Part shown: in pieces, positions 34,650-47,054 of the stretch
Position numbering within the stretch: position 1 is the stretch's first letter
Layout of the letters: every line of letters begins with the position of its first letter
Origin: Erythroxylum novogranatense
Lineage: Eukaryota; Streptophyta; Magnoliopsida; Malpighiales; Erythroxylaceae
DNA: 64,000 bases
NCBI GenBank assembly: GCA_029891385.1
Contig: CM057224.1
Coordinates: 33,299,005-33,363,004 of the forward strand
Direction of reading: 5' to 3'
The notes under the pieces: generated by a model
Database searches by the model: none
What the model saw: only the letters and a program-made list of their open reading frames with translations
What the model was told of the DNA's origin: nothing
Program-made: the position numbers and the translations under genes

Positions 34650-36319
34650 TAACAACATGTTATGTAAATTTGATTTGTTTACTTAACGAGTGATTTATTT
34701 AAGAGTTAAATATATTCCGGTCAAGATTGATGAGGCCATAATCCACTAGAGACACATGGTTAAGATGGTAGATTTCGTCTCTCTAGATGATAACTTAACT
34801 GTTGAATAAGTTTGAATTAGCTATAGATTCTAAATCATCTCAGAGAAGAAACGATCAGATTCTAGTTCTGTGTTTTAAATAGTCGATGGAGAATGTCAAG
34901 TCAGTTACAGGATAAGAATGTTTGACTTATTGTGACGAAAATTTTTATAGAGACAAAGCATATCTCCGTGTGATGGACCAATATGCAAATAAATAGGGTT
35001 TGTGTGATTTGGTGACGGTGGAGGAAGAAATCGACACACAAATGGTCCGAGTCCTAATCACGTCAATCACAACCTTTAAGGACTTTTTCTAATTTTGAAA
35101 ATGTTTTTTATGTGTTTTCTACCTTATTTGGTATAGGTAAATTAAAAGTAAAAATACAATGTGAAACTAAATATTTTAATATTATGTCTATTAGCTCTCA
35201 TAGTGATTTTACTTTTTTCAAATTTAAGGCTTTAAATCATACCCATATTTTACTTTTTTAATTTTGTGATGATTATTTGGATATAAATAAATAAACAATG
35301 TTTGGCTTGAAGGAATTTTAAGATGACAAGCAAATACATACTTCTCTATTTTTAAAGTTTTGATGATTAGATGTAGACATTCCTATGCCAATTTAAATCT
35401 CCTTGAATCCAATTATTAAATATTTAAATCAATTAATGAATAATAGATGCATAAGCTACTGTTGCTATAAAGTAGATGGATTAGAAATGTAAAAGTTATT
35501 GATTTAATAAGTTAAAATAATTACTTTAGCTAGAATAGTTCAGATACATGATAATCTATTAGTCCTTTTAATATAGTTATTTTATTGATTGACACATTAA
35601 GGTGCTTCTGTTGACAATAATAATATGGCACTAGAGAAATAAAAATTGAATTCATGGAAAAAAGAACTCCACCCAGATAATTACACACATAAAATATCTC
35701 AACCCATAACTACTGGCCTAATATCCATTGCATCAAGTAAACAACCATTAGTAAAAAGCAGAGCAACTGTTCAAAAAGAGATATTTTATGATTTCACTTT
35801 GACTGTTCTAGCCACTGAAACTTGGGCAACAATTACATGAAATAACAAGATGAACACAATCATGCTGACATACTCTGAAATTAGTTTTGAGAGTTGGATG
35901 TAGACAAATAGTCCCTTTAGTGTTCCAATTTTTTCATTAAAAAATGGTTAGAATGCCTGATGGAATAGTATCATATTATGATGCACGATTATTAGTTTAA
36001 GTTTATGGGGATTATTTTATCAATTTTGAAATCTTTAAGTGCTTATGTTATCCTCTAATTGTAAGTTGGTACTCCAAGCTTTCATAATTGTGTGTGTAGT
36101 ATCCATTATATTCTTGATAATATCATTTAAATCTATACTTTTTGGTGATCAACTTGCCTTTATATATTTGTTTGCAATCTCTAATGTATGAAATATTATA
36201 ATTTTCATTTGGGATCTAATTTATGTTTTGGTCATTGTGGACACTTTTAGGAGGCAATTGAAAATGATACTACATGCACAATCTATTGATAAATTTTATT
36301 TACCCTTTATTGTGAATAG
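34650..36319. other. AT-rich intergenic stretch
   Basis: Nothing assignable. A short 64-codon ORF at 35646-35840 has no features that support coding. If the HMGB-like exon is real, its promoter would be at about 34640-35100. Confidence 0.5.
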
Positions 36320-36945
36320 GTGTATGATGGCCCAATTTGGAAGTATAAGTTATTTTATGGTCGAAAGTTTGTTGCAAAGCCGGATTTGAAATATGTTGAT
36401 GGGGAATCAAGTATTTTTCATAAAGTAGACCTTGCTTATGTTAGATATAAGCAAATATATGAGATGAGAAAGGAGTTAGGATATATTCAAGTGCATAAGG
36501 CCTATTACAGAGTACCTGTTTTTTAATTTAGTAAGTCTTTGAGATTGATTAAATCAAATAAAAGTTGTATAAGGCTCATTAATCTGATGAAAATCCATAA
36601 AATGATTAATGTTTTTGTAACTCATATATTAAACACCCCATCATTTGTGCCTGAGATGTTGTCTATATCTGGAAGAGAGGATGGAAATAACGACGGTGAG
36701 GAGGGAAGTTGTGGAGCTAACAAATGAGTTATTGAAGAAGTTGGTTTAGAAGTTGACAAAGGAGTTAGTGAAGGAGCTGATGAAAACGTGGACGCTCACG
36801 ACCATTATAAGGGTTTTTATACAAGTTGAGATTTTTGATGACCAATAACTAGTTCAAATTGAGACAATTGATTTTGGTAGTTTTATTGATAGTGATGAAT
36901 ATCCTAGCAGAGAAGAGCCTGGTGAACCATTGTGAACACCTAGTA
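36320..36945 (+). pseudogene. MULE transposase, N-terminal PB1-like region
   Basis: Starts after an acceptor-like TTGTGAATAG. It encodes YGRKFVAKPDLKYVDGESSI, VRYKQIYEMRKELGYIQVHK and AYYRVPVF, then after a stop SLRLIKSNKSC and a region like VFVTHILNTPSFVPEM, then an acidic stretch. This order (GG.F, YVGGE, KELGY, YY..P, then H....P) is that of the PB1-like N-terminal domain of plant Mutator-like transposases. Coding stops where the CACTA end begins (36946) and resumes near 38985. Stops and shifts occur near 36525 and beyond. Confidence 0.65.
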
Positions 36946-38950
36946 CACTACAAGAAAGTGTATTTATAGTGAAAGTAAAAGTTGTCACTAAAAGCAGTAA
37001 CATTTGTCACGGTTATTAATAGAGTCCAATATTTGAAGTCGTCACCTCTCGTCACAAATACCTCTGTCACTAATGAAATAGTGACGAATTTAAAAAATAG
37101 TCACAATTATGAAACACTTTTGTGACACAAATACAGACACTAAAATTTGTGAAATATGTGACAAAACTATATGGTCACAATAACTTTACATATTTATGAC
37201 AAGTTTATTGTTAAAAATAATATAAAATAGTGACCAATTAAATTAAATAAAGATTTCATTTTATTATGAAAAAATTGTCAATAATAAAACCTATCAAATG
37301 TGTGACAATACTATATAGTCACAATAACTGTACTTATTTATGACAAATTTGTTGACACAAATAATATAAAATAGTGACGAATAAAATTGTAGCAATACTT
37401 CATTATATTATGACAAAATGCCGACACTAAAACCTATGTAATGTGTGACAATACTATATGGTCACACCAACTTTATATATTTATGACAAATTTGTTGACA
37501 CAAATAATATAAAGTAGTGACGAATGAAGTTGTAATAATATTTCATTTTATTGTTACAACATTATCGCCACTAAAATAATTATAAATAGTGACAAAGTAT
37601 GCCACTAATAATTTTTTATCGGTGTCCATTACTTCTTGGTCATTAATATTTTTAACAAAAAGTGTCAACATCATTTTATCACAAAATGAAAATTAGTTCT
37701 TACAAAAGTGTTATCACTAATATTTATATTATTATCACAAATAAAACTATCAATTCATCAACATAATTACATTAGCTGTAAAAAAAATTTGCATCAGTGG
37801 CTATATTGTCTATCAGATTTCGTCACAAATATAAAAGTTATATGTTAAAATAATTTTGTCACTAAATAAAGAATATATGTTACAATAAATTTATCACTAA
37901 TGCCTTATCATATACATCTGATATTTGTAACAAATCTTCACCAAAAAACCCAATGACTGAAGAGGCTGAGTAGGCATCAATGTATCTTTTCACCTACAAA
38001 ACAAAATTGCGAAATGACAGAAGGTAACGAAAAGAAGACTGATAGAGATAAACACCTACCAATACACTATCAAAGCAAGATACTACAATTAAAAATCCAA
38101 TCTGCACATTTTGCTAATGCATATTTTGCATGCATCTCCTAGAATCCATTGTAGAACAAGACGACAAACCAATATGAGAATTATTAATGATAAAAAAGAA
38201 ACAATGGCACACTGTTAGGGACCTGTAGTCAAAACATTAACTCCATCTTTCTATGTTTGTGTAATAAACTAGTCAGAGTTCTTATAAAGAGATGCCTAAG
38301 TTGTTGTGCAGACAAAAAACTATAGATCTAGATATTAGTATAAACTAGGTAAATAAGAACATTGGCTGATGCCTGAAAGGTTTTGATGGAATGAACTGTC
38401 CATGGGGAATCTTCAATCTACAGTACAGTTTATCTTATCATACAGCAAGTTGCACTTAATATTCAAAAGAAGAGTTGCTGAAGATTCAATGACTAGAATC
38501 AATAATCCATTTAAAAAACTAGTTAGGAACATTCTGGCCTATGTTTTTAATCACTTAATGAATAACAATAGATAATAGCAAAAAAGAGTTGCACATCATA
38601 AATATCCATGCTTAGAAGCTTATTTAGTACCTAAGTAGAAATTTTTCAAAATATAAGAATGTGTTGAAAGAGAGAGAGGGGTAGCTTCATATAGGATTGA
38701 CACAAAATATTTATCTTAAATCCAATAAATTTAGAAAATAAAGAAATAATAAAGCACCTGCCAAGAGTTGACGCAGAGTACATCAACATAATTGTGTAAC
38801 CAAATTTCCCATTTTTCTTGATTGCCGAAATACTCCATGTTGACACCTCCAAACTCTATGTATCAGTAGCCAAAGCATACATCTCTAGGTTTACCAACCA
38901 ATGCTGGTAAAGAAAACTAAAAACCAAAATCAATCATATAGAAACATCTA
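36946..38950 (+). mobile_element. CACTA (En/Spm-type) element, left end, truncated; inserted in the MULE gene
   Basis: CACTACAAGAAA at 36946-36957 is the signature CACTA terminal repeat. About 950 bp of subterminal repeats built on GTGAC/GTCAC, such as TAGTGACGAAT and GTGACAATACTATATGGTC, follow. The matching right end (TTTCTTGTAGTG) is not found before MULE coding resumes near 38985, so the right side is deleted or degraded. A 68-codon minus ORF at 38646-38852 is not recognisable. Confidence 0.75.
37150..37580 (+). repeat. Three tandem 143-bp subterminal repeats of the CACTA element
   Basis: ACTATATGGTCACA, its variant with TAGTC, and ACTATATGGTCACA start at 37167, 37310 and 37453: an exact period of 143. 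Each unit includes TTATGACAAATTTGTTGACAC and ATAATATAAAATAGTGACGA. In CACTA elements such repeats bind the transposase. Confidence 0.85.
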
Positions 38951-38984
38951 AAAGATGTTGCAAGAATGTGGGAGGAGTAGATTG

Positions 38985-39942
38985 GAGATTAGGGATAGAG
39001 TTTGGATCAACAAAAAAATTTTGAGATTTTATTGTGGATTATGCAGTGCATACAGGATATAAGATGAAATTTAAAAAAGGTGAAAGTCATAAGATTAGAG
39101 TGAGATGCATCAAGGGATGCCTATAGGAGTTGTATGTCATTTGTATTAAGAATGAACGGTGTTTCAAAGTGGTGACATACAATCCCAAGCATAGTTGTTT
39201 TACGAACCACAAACCTAAATTGGTTTCAGCTAAGTTCCTGGTGAGAAATTTTAGGGAAAGAATATTTGAGAAGCCTAGTATCTCAATAACAAAGATGGTT
39301 GAAGAATATAGAAAAAAAACTCAATATATTTGTCAACTCAAGCATGTGTAGAGCTGCAAATATGACATTGAGAAAAGAAAGGAAAAGAAAGGGTGAGTGA
39401 TTATGTGAATGAATATGTCAAGCGACAAGGATATGTTCGTGAGATGAGGATTAGTAATCCTGGATCAACAATTGAGTTAAAGATAAGCAGGAATGAAGAA
39501 ACTAGTTTGTTACAGGTATGTAAATCATAAAAAATAATATTTATTTATTCATTTATTTACATCTCTTTGTGTTATTCAAAAAGTGTACATTTACTTTAAC
39601 GTTATAAAAAGAGGATGAAGGTATTTGAGGCCAATTTTTGGTATTGATGACTACTTTTGAAGACTAAATTATAAAGTTAGCTATTGAGTGCAATTGGGAG
39701 GCATAGTGATAGAGGGATGTATTTGTTGGCTTAGATTGTTGTGCAGGTAAAGAATACTGATTCTTGGACATGGTTTATGAGTTTGCTAGCTTCGAACTTG
39801 AAATTAGATAGTGGTGAAAGACTTATAATAATATCATATTTGTAAAAGGTAGTTTGGTTCTTCATTAATTAATAGTTTATTATTATACAAATTTTATATT
39901 GACTGAATCTTTTATATTGTTATAAGGATTGATTAGGGTAGT
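38985..39942 (+). pseudogene. MULE transposase, DNA-binding and start of catalytic domain
   Basis: From about 38985: GIEFGSTKKF, DFIVDYAVHTGYKMKFKKGE, VRCIKGCLxELYVICIKNER and TYNPKHSCFTNHKPKLVSAK, the Cys/His FAR1/MuDR-type DNA-binding region. Then NEYVKRQGYVREMRISNPGS appears in another frame with a donor TTACAG|GTATG at 39516. The catalytic region follows from 39605, best seen in VKNTDSWTWFMSLLASNLKL (about 39752). A last exon piece, GLIRVV at about 39927, follows an intron and is cut by element G. Stops are present throughout. Confidence 0.78.
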
Positions 39943-40443
39943 TGATGCAGAACCTTAAGGTTAAAGAACTCGAAACCCCTTAAACACACACTTTGGATAG
40001 AACATGAACAAGATGAAATTCCCAACCCTAATAAACCCCTAATTAATTATATGAAAGGAAATATATATAATAAGGTTGATTTGAAAATAAGAATAGAAAT
40101 TTGCCACAAGTGTTTACCTTGATAAAAATTAAATTCTTGATGTAATAGAAGAAGACGAGAAATCCTTCCTTATAAAATTTGTTAGTCAACCAATCTAATC
40201 CTAAACAATGTTTATTATGATGTATTTATACCCCTTGAAAAGAAAGAAACCCTACCTACATAAAAGGTCTTTAAACGTAAGCCTTTTATCAAAATAATTA
40301 AAGCCCAAACTAAAATTTCTAAAATACAACCCATTAAACCTAAAAGATTTAAGTAAGCCCATGACAAAAGTAGTAGGATGCTAAAAGTTATGCTTCTAAT
40401 GTAAAAATAAATAATAAAATAAGAATAAAATCCTTCTTGCACA
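39943..40443 (-). repeat. Element G 3' LTR (about 501 bp)
   Basis: On the minus strand, TGTGCAAGAAGG at 40443 to GGTTCTGCATCA at 39943, TG..CA ends, preceded by the purine-rich GTTGGGCGGAA. It carries a TATAAATAC box at 40228-40236 (minus). The start is inferred because no second LTR is visible. Confidence 0.6.
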
Positions 40444-40503
40444 TTCCGCCCAACGTGATTAGTTATGATGCCATTGACCCTCATTATCTCTTGAGATTCC
40501 ATA

Positions 40504-41370
40504 CTACCTACAATTCGACCACATAGGATTGAAGTGTTTCTTTGAACTTTTTGCTCTTGATCTTGTTGTTGGTCCCTCCGACATTACTAGCTTATCTGTA
40601 GTTCCATATTTCTTACAAAGTACCATGGTTGTGCTCACATCATCCCCTTCTTTTTCTTCTTCTTCTTCTTCTTCAAAAGGATTTGTCCTCGAATCTGAAT
40701 CAAATTCAAAAGGAGATAAGTTAGAAACATTAAAAGTAGCACTAAAATTATACATACTAGAAATTCTATCTTGTATACATTGTCATTGATGCGTTCCAAC
40801 ATTTGGAATGATCCATCACCCCTTGCATTAAGTTTTAACTTCTTTGGTTATGGAAACCTTTCTTTTCGTATATGCAACCAAACCCAATCTCCCTGCAACA
40901 AAGTCAGAAACACACTAGGCAAACTTAGGTCAAGGTCAGTGTTAGTAAACAAAGCTTCCTTAAACTAATTCAAGATTAAAGCTCTCTTGCCTAAATGTGC
41001 ACTCTTTAACTCTCTCTCTTTTGCATACAAACATGGTTATGTCTTAACTTTTTCAAGGTATGCTTATTTGGGTGATAAAGGAGCAAGCGTAACTTTTTGC
41101 CCATTATATATAAAAGAATACCTATTCATGTACCCATCATATATAACATACCCACCAAATTGTCATGGCCTACTCAACAATATATGACCAGCTTGCATAA
41201 GCACAACATCACACACAACTTCATTCTCATATCTACTAATTGAGAATGCAATAACTACTTGCTTAGTGACTTAACTTCATCATTTTCATTCAACCATTGT
41301 GGTCTAAATAGATTAGGGTGTTTATCACACTTCTCCCCTAACTTCTTTACTAAAGTAGTGTTAGCCACAT
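40504..41370 (-). pseudogene. Element G: post-protease linker joined to integrase C-terminus (pol core deleted)
   Basis: Reading 41370 to 40504: LVKKLGEKCDKHP..QWLN, FGGYVIYDGYMNRYSF with QKVTLAPLSPK (the LLGRPWQFD...YSF linker region of this gypsy group), and FKEALFTNTDLDLSLPSVF-LTLLQ, which normally leads into RT. At about 40896 it passes instead into GDWVWLHIRKERFP, GDGSFQMLERINDNVYKIEF and YNFSATFNVSNLSPFE, the integrase C-terminus, then a Glu-rich run and GPTTRSRAKSS. About 3 kb that would encode RT, RNase H and the integrase core is absent. Stops and one shift are also present. Confidence 0.85.
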
Positions 41371-41374
41371 TAGT

Positions 41375-42147
41375 TTAACTACCTCCATCTATAATCATGC
41401 TACAAGCTTTCCTACCTACTAAACATCTTGTATGAAATATGTTCTCCCTTTGTTCTAGGCTATCTTCCTTCACATTCAAGTTTAATGCAAGTCTAACAAC
41501 TAAAGGTTCACCCTTCAAAACATACTCAACGTTCTCATCATCATCAAAATAATCTTCTAAAGGTGGCATAATCAAGTCACTACCATTAGACTCTTTACCA
41601 TCTTCAGACTTGGAAACAATTTCACCACCCTTAATAAAAAATTTTCCTATTAGGATAACCAGTTGCATAATGACCACGCCCTTAACATTTAAAACACTTA
41701 ATATCCCTATGTTTAGAAGGTTTAAAGGATGGATCAGTAATGCCTTTTTGAATTAAAGTACTCCTCTCCTTGCCTTTGTTTAACTCGTTTCCTTTCTCCT
41801 TAGAATCCAAATAGTTCTCCCTCTTCTTATCTTCATTTTTGTTCCATTTTGGATTCCATTTACAGCTGGAATTTGAGAAAGACTTGGATGCCCTTCCTTA
41901 TTTTTGTTGCCTCTCCACCTTCATGGCAATGTTCACTAGTTCCTCTATCTCTCCATAATGTTGCAACTTAATAACATCAGTAATTTCCCTAATCAATCCA
42001 CCCATGAACAGAGTCATTATCAACTTTTCCTCCTCTTCTATGTTAGCTTTAATCAATAGTATCTCCATCTCCTTGTGATAATCTTCTATTGATCTCGTTC
42101 CTTGTGTTAGTATATGTAACTGCTGGTGCAACTCTCTATAGTAATAA
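41375..42147 (-). pseudogene. Element G: gag C-terminal half, zinc knuckle and protease
   Basis: From 42147: YYYRELHQQLHILTQGTRSI, EDYHKEMEILLIKANIEEEE and VIKLQHYGEIEELVNIAMKV are the gag core. A zinc knuckle near 41690 reads CFKC-stop-GRGHYATGY, where the final Cys is Tyr. MPPLEDYFDDDENVEYVLKG leads to the protease ENIFHTRCLV..CSMIIDGGS, whose active site is D-G-G. Residues of the ORF before YYYRELHQ come from the inserted E LTR and are not gag. Confidence 0.82.
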
Positions 42148-42351
42148 TATAACACCCCACTCTCACTAGACATATACTCGACACCCTGAAGGATATCAGA
42201 GTATGTACCCTGCAAGGGTGGCAAGCTAGAGCAGTCACATCACTAACTTAATCATGATATCATCATTCAAAACGTAAATATCACAATATTAAAAAACCCA
42301 AAATTTCTCATTTCATTTCATAAAAATCGAATATACATTGTAGCTTTACAA
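42148..42351 (-). repeat. Element E 3' LTR, terminal part
   Basis: The plus strand starts TATAACACCCC, close to TGTAACATCCCC of B read in reverse, and breaks into G's gag. It stops at TACAA (42347-42351), the TSD of F; the LTR continues after F at 61628. No primer site lies at its left, so on the minus strand this is the 3' end of an LTR (3' LTR or solo LTR). Confidence 0.7.
42347..42351. repeat. Target-site duplication of element F, left copy (TACAA)
   Basis: Exact match to TACAA at 61623-61627 on the other side of F. Confidence 0.95.
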
Positions 42352-43295
42352 TGAAGTGAATCACACGTTAATACAATACTTATAAAACGATATAGAATGC
42401 ACGAGAAGGGGGGGTTGAATTGTGTATTCCCCTTTTGAAACTTCTTTCAAAACTGTTTGTTAGAAATAAAGTTCTATACAGAACGTCCGATAAGTTCTAA
42501 TTAATCAAAACTTTTGAAAACTTTGATTACTGATTAAGTACTGATAAAACTTAAATCTAAAATAGAGATAGAGAGTGAGAGTGGTTGACACAGTGTTTTA
42601 TCCTGGTTCACCCCAAACCGTGGGCTACGTCCAGTCCTCAGAGTTTCTTCTGAGATTTCCACTATCTCTTTCAACGTTACAAGTATTCTTTTTGAGCCTC
42701 TTCAGGTCTCTACAACCAGTATTCTTTCACACTTAGCCTCTACAGGCTATCTGCACTACTTTTTCTTAGAAAAGTGTTTGCACACTTGTTACAGTAAAAT
42801 AGCTCTTAGCTAATCTGAACAGAATGCTTTTTGCTAACTTTCGCTAACTTTTTCTCACTTTGTCTAACTTTTTCAATCTTCGACTTCGACTTGTATTTAT
42901 AACCTTCATTTCTAACTGCTTCTTGATTCTTGTTTCTTGAATCTTTAAAGAAACGGTTATTCAGTTGAGTTCTATAACTAACTCGAACTGACTCCTTCGT
43001 CTTCTTTTCGAATTCCGCATCTATTTTTCTTCGTCATGTTTTATAAATACGTCATACAAGGTCTGCGTGCCTTTTACTTCGTTTGTATACGCTTTACTCT
43101 GTGCGTGTTTGTTAAATGCGCTTTACTATTTGTATCTGCGTCTGCGTCTACTTTGCTTATTTTGCATTGGTTCGTCTGTGTTCCTTCATCTGTCTGACTT
43201 TGTTTGTATGACTTCGTCTGCTTTTATTTTTCTTTTATTTTTCTCTTTGGTTATACATCAAAATCATATCTAAGTAAAGTCATTTGGACTTAACA
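42352..43295 (-). repeat. Element F 3' LTR (944 bp)
   Basis: The plus strand runs from TGAAGTGAATCACACG to CATTTGGACTTAACA. It matches 60667-61622, but its GTCTGC/GACTTCGTCTG minisatellite (about 43060-43215) differs in copy number and the segment at 43035-43125 is diverged. Confidence 0.93.
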
Positions 43296-43315
43296 ATCTC
43301 CCCATTTTTTATGAT
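43296..43315 (-). promoter_or_regulatory. Polypurine tract of element F
   Basis: The minus strand reads ATAAAAAATGGGGAGATTG just before the 3' LTR start. Confidence 0.7.
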
Positions 43316-43542
43316 AACAAATTATATACAAAAGAAAACAAAATACAATGTTTTTGAAAAGAACAACAAAAAACTTATCTTAAGAACTTCTTCTTTGACT
43401 TCTTTCTTTCTTCGTCTGCTTCAGTCACACCTTCTTTTTTTAACATTCTGAACATCCTCTTCTCTTCTGCTCATTCTCTTCTCTTCTTGTTTATTCTCTT
43501 CTTTTCTATTCTTCTCCCCCTATTTGTTATAATAAAAAATGA

Positions 43543-45846
43543 TTAACGATGATAGCTCTTCAGCAGTTCTGTCATCATCTTCTTCAGGTCATTCATCGTC
43601 TCCTTGATCTCATTGACTTCACCACATAATCTGTTGAGTTCTTCTTGTGAATCATTCTGAGAGGAGGATTGGTTAATATCTGCTGAGGGAGCAGTGAACG
43701 GAATTGTCATAGAATAAGCATCAGAGGTAGGAATGTATTCATCATTGATCTCAATAGTCGATGGACGGATAAATGTATCAGCTTCAGGAAGATCTAAGTC
43801 AAACGGAGTAGGCAACATCAATAACTGTCTTCCTTGCAGGGGTATGCCTTGACATTAATAGGCGATGTACGGATAAAGGCTCGATATGCAACATTTATCG
43901 AATAAGGAACTCAATAAACATCCCTGTTATTATTCTTCCTCCCACTGGACAGTCTTCCTGTTTTTCAGTATGGCTGCAACTAGCTCCATCTTCATTCTCA
44001 TTCGAAGCGCATGCATCATCAATTCTACGCACTTCTTTTTTCATTTGATCTGCGGACAGATCATCACGAACTTCTTCCTCAGGAAATAGCTTTGACTTCC
44101 CCTTAGTCAAATCCAAAGGATATCTTGGCTGGATATCCGGTACAATCTTTATTTCCTTCTTTTCTGAGATCGAAAAAATAGTACACGACTTACAGGGAAT
44201 TTTTGTAGGGTATGGCTTCGTAGCAGCATCCCTCAAAGCATAGTAGAACATCTTTTCATCTTCTTTCAGTAAGTCCCACGTGTCACTATTTATTGACATA
44301 GATTGTACAAGAACTACTGTCTTCTTTATTGGTTGACTACCGATGGCGATAGCAGTTGTCCTGGTAACATAATGAACTATTTTGATCTTCAGCTTTTGTT
44401 TTCTCAAAAACTTATGATAGTTGTATACCATTAGACAAGGTTTATCATTATCCGAGTCTGATTCTGCTGTGGCCTCTGGTTGTGCTTCAATAGGATTATC
44501 CTGAACCAGGCTTTCCTCCACTGGTTCCTCCTGTTGAGCAATGTGGATTTCCTGAACTCTGCTCTGCTTAGTTTTTTTTTCTTTTTGAGCAGCATCAGAG
44601 GTTTCTTTCTTTTGACTAACCTCCTCAGCAGTTGAGACGGTCTTCTTCCGACTAATCTTCTTAGTCTTATCTCTCGCTTGATCGGTCTTGATGATTTCTT
44701 CACTTGAGATTTTTCTCTCTCAAATTCTGATTTTCTTTTCTTCTCAGTTTCTTTGTCTTTTCTGGCTGTATCCTCTTCCAGAATAGAAACTAACGACCTT
44801 ATTGCTTTAGGTGCACGAGATTGAGGAGTTTTTACCTGACTCTGTTCTCTGGCAAGTTTTTCTTTTTGTTGCCTTAGAGTCCGAATCCTCGGTGATCTCT
44901 TCGCCTTCTTCGTAATTTCACTTAAAAGACTTTCTCCTTGTCTTTTTGTCGCACCTTCTTCTGTCCTTCGAGGTAGACTTACTTTGATTTGAGGACTCGT
45001 CCGTTTCATCAGCGATCTTCCTGTCAGTCTTCTTATTTCTTCTGTAGGCGATCTTATTCTTACTTGAGTTGGAGAACTTGAAGCGGGAGTCTTCTTCGAA
45101 ACACGCTCCCTCTCAGTCCTTGTTCTCCTTGAAGAGTTAGCTTCTTGTTTAACTACGGTCCTCAGACCCATTTGCCGTATTGTGATTGAATCAATCTTAC
45201 TCTTCACTGGTACAATCCTTCTATTTCCTCTGTGGAGAAGAATTCTGGATTCCTTAAAAATCCTTGTGAGAAGCATACCGTAAGGATAGCTAGTTGTATC
45301 CTTCATCCCCTTAATCATGTAGTGAAAGATTAAGAAGGGTAAATCGACAGGGTTGCGATTTAGCAGGTAGAACAAACATTGTTCATCCAAAGTTGTCACC
45401 AAATGTCTGGAACCTGCTCTGGGTAGTATGCAATTAAACAGAATAGCATAAAGAACCCTAGCCTTTAGAATCAAACTAGAGGTCTTCCTCTCAGATGAGT
45501 CATTAGCTCCATATAGTTGTCTTCTGACATCTTCTTCTCTCATGCGAACCTGGGACATCCAACCGACCTTGGTAGACAGAGTCTCACCAACCGATGGACA
45601 ATCAGTCACCTTCTTAATCAGCTCCTTAGTCATAACAACAGATATGTCATCTACTGAAGATACCACAGTGTTGTCTACAAGTTGAGCGTTCTTCCAAAAC
45701 TCATACACCTCATTTGTGTATACTGGTTCTCGTACCTGGAAGAAATTCCTCTAACCAGCTCTTACAGTATCTGGTTCTACATCCATGCCATCATTTCTCA
45801 ATGACTCGAAATCCACATGTCTTCCGAATATCATAGCTGCTTCCAT
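43543..45846 (-). pseudogene. Element F third ORF (SIRE env-like position)
   Basis: Function unknown. It begins at an ATG (45846-45844) with MEAAMIFGRHVDFESLRN. A TAG at 45753-45751 replaces the Trp kept in H (AGWRNFFQ). A conserved head of about 190 residues follows (YEFWKNAQLVDNTVV, RRQLYG, LILKARVLYAILFNCILPR, VTTLDEQCLFYLLN, PYGMLLTRIFKES). It resembles the plant transposon protein domain found after pol in SIRE-type elements. Next come a Lys/Arg/Ser-rich linker (about 45180-44700), a frame change near 44695, an acidic segment (AQPEATAESDSDND), DDLSADQM..VRRIDDAC, and a C-terminal coiled-coil-like NRLCGEVNEIKETMNDLKKM ending at 43543. At least one more frame change lies near 43850. No clear signal peptide or membrane segment was found. 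Confidence 0.75.
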
Positions 45847-45918
45847 TGTTTCAGAACGAAAACTGTCTCTGGTTAGCTTTTCATCTAGGGTAGGACGATT
45901 GAGAGAGTTTTGAAAGCA

Positions 45919-45923
45919 AGATG
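45919..45923. repeat. Target-site duplication of element H, left copy (AGATG)
   Basis: Exact match to AGATG at 55719-55723. The target lay between F's pol and third ORF. Confidence 0.95.
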
Positions 45924-47054
45924 TGTTAAGTCAAACCAGACTTCACGTATTAAATAATTTTGATAATAAACAAAGAGAAATATACGAAAGAAAAGAAGAC
46001 GATACAAAAGCGAGCGGAAGAAAAGCGAGGCGGAAGAAAAGCGATTTAAAGAAAAAGCAGACGGAAGCTTTACGAAGACAAAAAGAAGCGATACAAAAGC
46101 GAGGCGGAAGAAAAGCGGGGCGGAAGCTTTACGAAGACAAAAGCGCGATACATACAAAAGGAAGCTTTACGAAGACAAAAGCAAACGATACAAAAGCGAC
46201 GGAAGCTTTACGAAGAAAAAGCGAGCGATACAAAAGCGCATTAAGCTTTACGAAGACAAAAGCGAGCGATACAAAAGCGAGCGGAAGCTTTACGAAGACA
46301 AAAAGCAAGCGATACAAAAGGCGGAAGCTTTACGAAGAAAAAAAGCGAGCGATACAAAAGCGAGCGGAAGCTTTACGAAGACAAAAGCGATGCGATGCAA
46401 AATAAGACGGAAGAAAGAAACATCGAGTTTAAGGCGGTTCTGAGCTAAAGCTGAATAACCGTTCTTTAAAGATTCAAGAAGCGATAGTCAAGAAACAGTT
46501 GAAGTTCACTATAAATAAGAGTCGAGAATGAAGAAGAAACAACTTTGGAAAAAGTGAATGAAACTCTGTATTCAATATACATCTATCCGAGAAAAATTGC
46601 GAACTATTTTCGAGTATATATTGTGAAGAGCAACTCTTTTGTAAAAGCTCTTTATCGAGTTTTCATTTTTGAAAAAGTGCTCTGAGATAACTGAAGAGGC
46701 TAAGAGTAAAGAATACTTGTCATTAAGAGACACGAAGAGGCTCGATCTAAAGAATACTTATGTCAGTTTGGAGATAGTGAAAATATCGGAAGAATATCGA
46801 GGATGGGCGTAGCCACGGTTTGGGGTGAACCGAGATAAAATTGCTTGTTTTCTCTCTAACTCTTCTTGTTCTTAAATCGTAGTTTTCATTATTAACAAAG
46901 TTTTCAAACTAGTTAAGAATTGATTTAAGATAAGTTTTCGAAAGAACATGCAATTGTTATTGAAGGATTAAAGAAAAGTTTATCATAATTCAACCCCCTT
47001 CTTGTGTATCTTGGTCATATTATTACTCAATATATTAACGTGTGATTTACTTGA
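45924..47054 (+). repeat. Element H 5' LTR (1131 bp) with AAGCGA-type minisatellite
   Basis: TGTTAAGTCAAACC start. From about 45990 to 46400 there are about nine imperfect units on GGAAGCTTTACGAAGACAAA and GCGAGCGATACAAAAGCG, some reading GCAGACGGAAGC. This gives a false Lys/Arg-rich ORF. It ends GTGATTTACTTGA where the 3' LTR has TTCA. Confidence 0.92.

Larger units (their letters stand above)
39943..42147 (-). mobile_element. Element G: Ty3/gypsy with internal pol deletion, 5' part outside window
   Basis: Minus-strand order from 42147: gag, zinc knuckle, protease, linker, then integrase C-terminus and a 3' LTR (40443-39943). RT, RNase H and the integrase catalytic core are missing. It is inserted in a MULE exon at 39942 and is itself cut at 42147 by the E LTR. 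Confidence 0.8.

Noticed and set aside
36320..39942. Intact MULE transposase
   Set aside because: Several stops and frame changes, a CACTA insertion and truncation by element G.
42151..42224. N-terminal extension of G gag (MPPLQGTYSDILQ...)
   Set aside because: These codons come from the end of the inserted E LTR; gag similarity begins only at YYYRELHQ.
45923..46405. 160-codon Lys/Arg-rich ORF
   Set aside because: It is the frame of the AAGCGA/GAAGACAAA minisatellite in H's LTR; the other LTR does not keep it.
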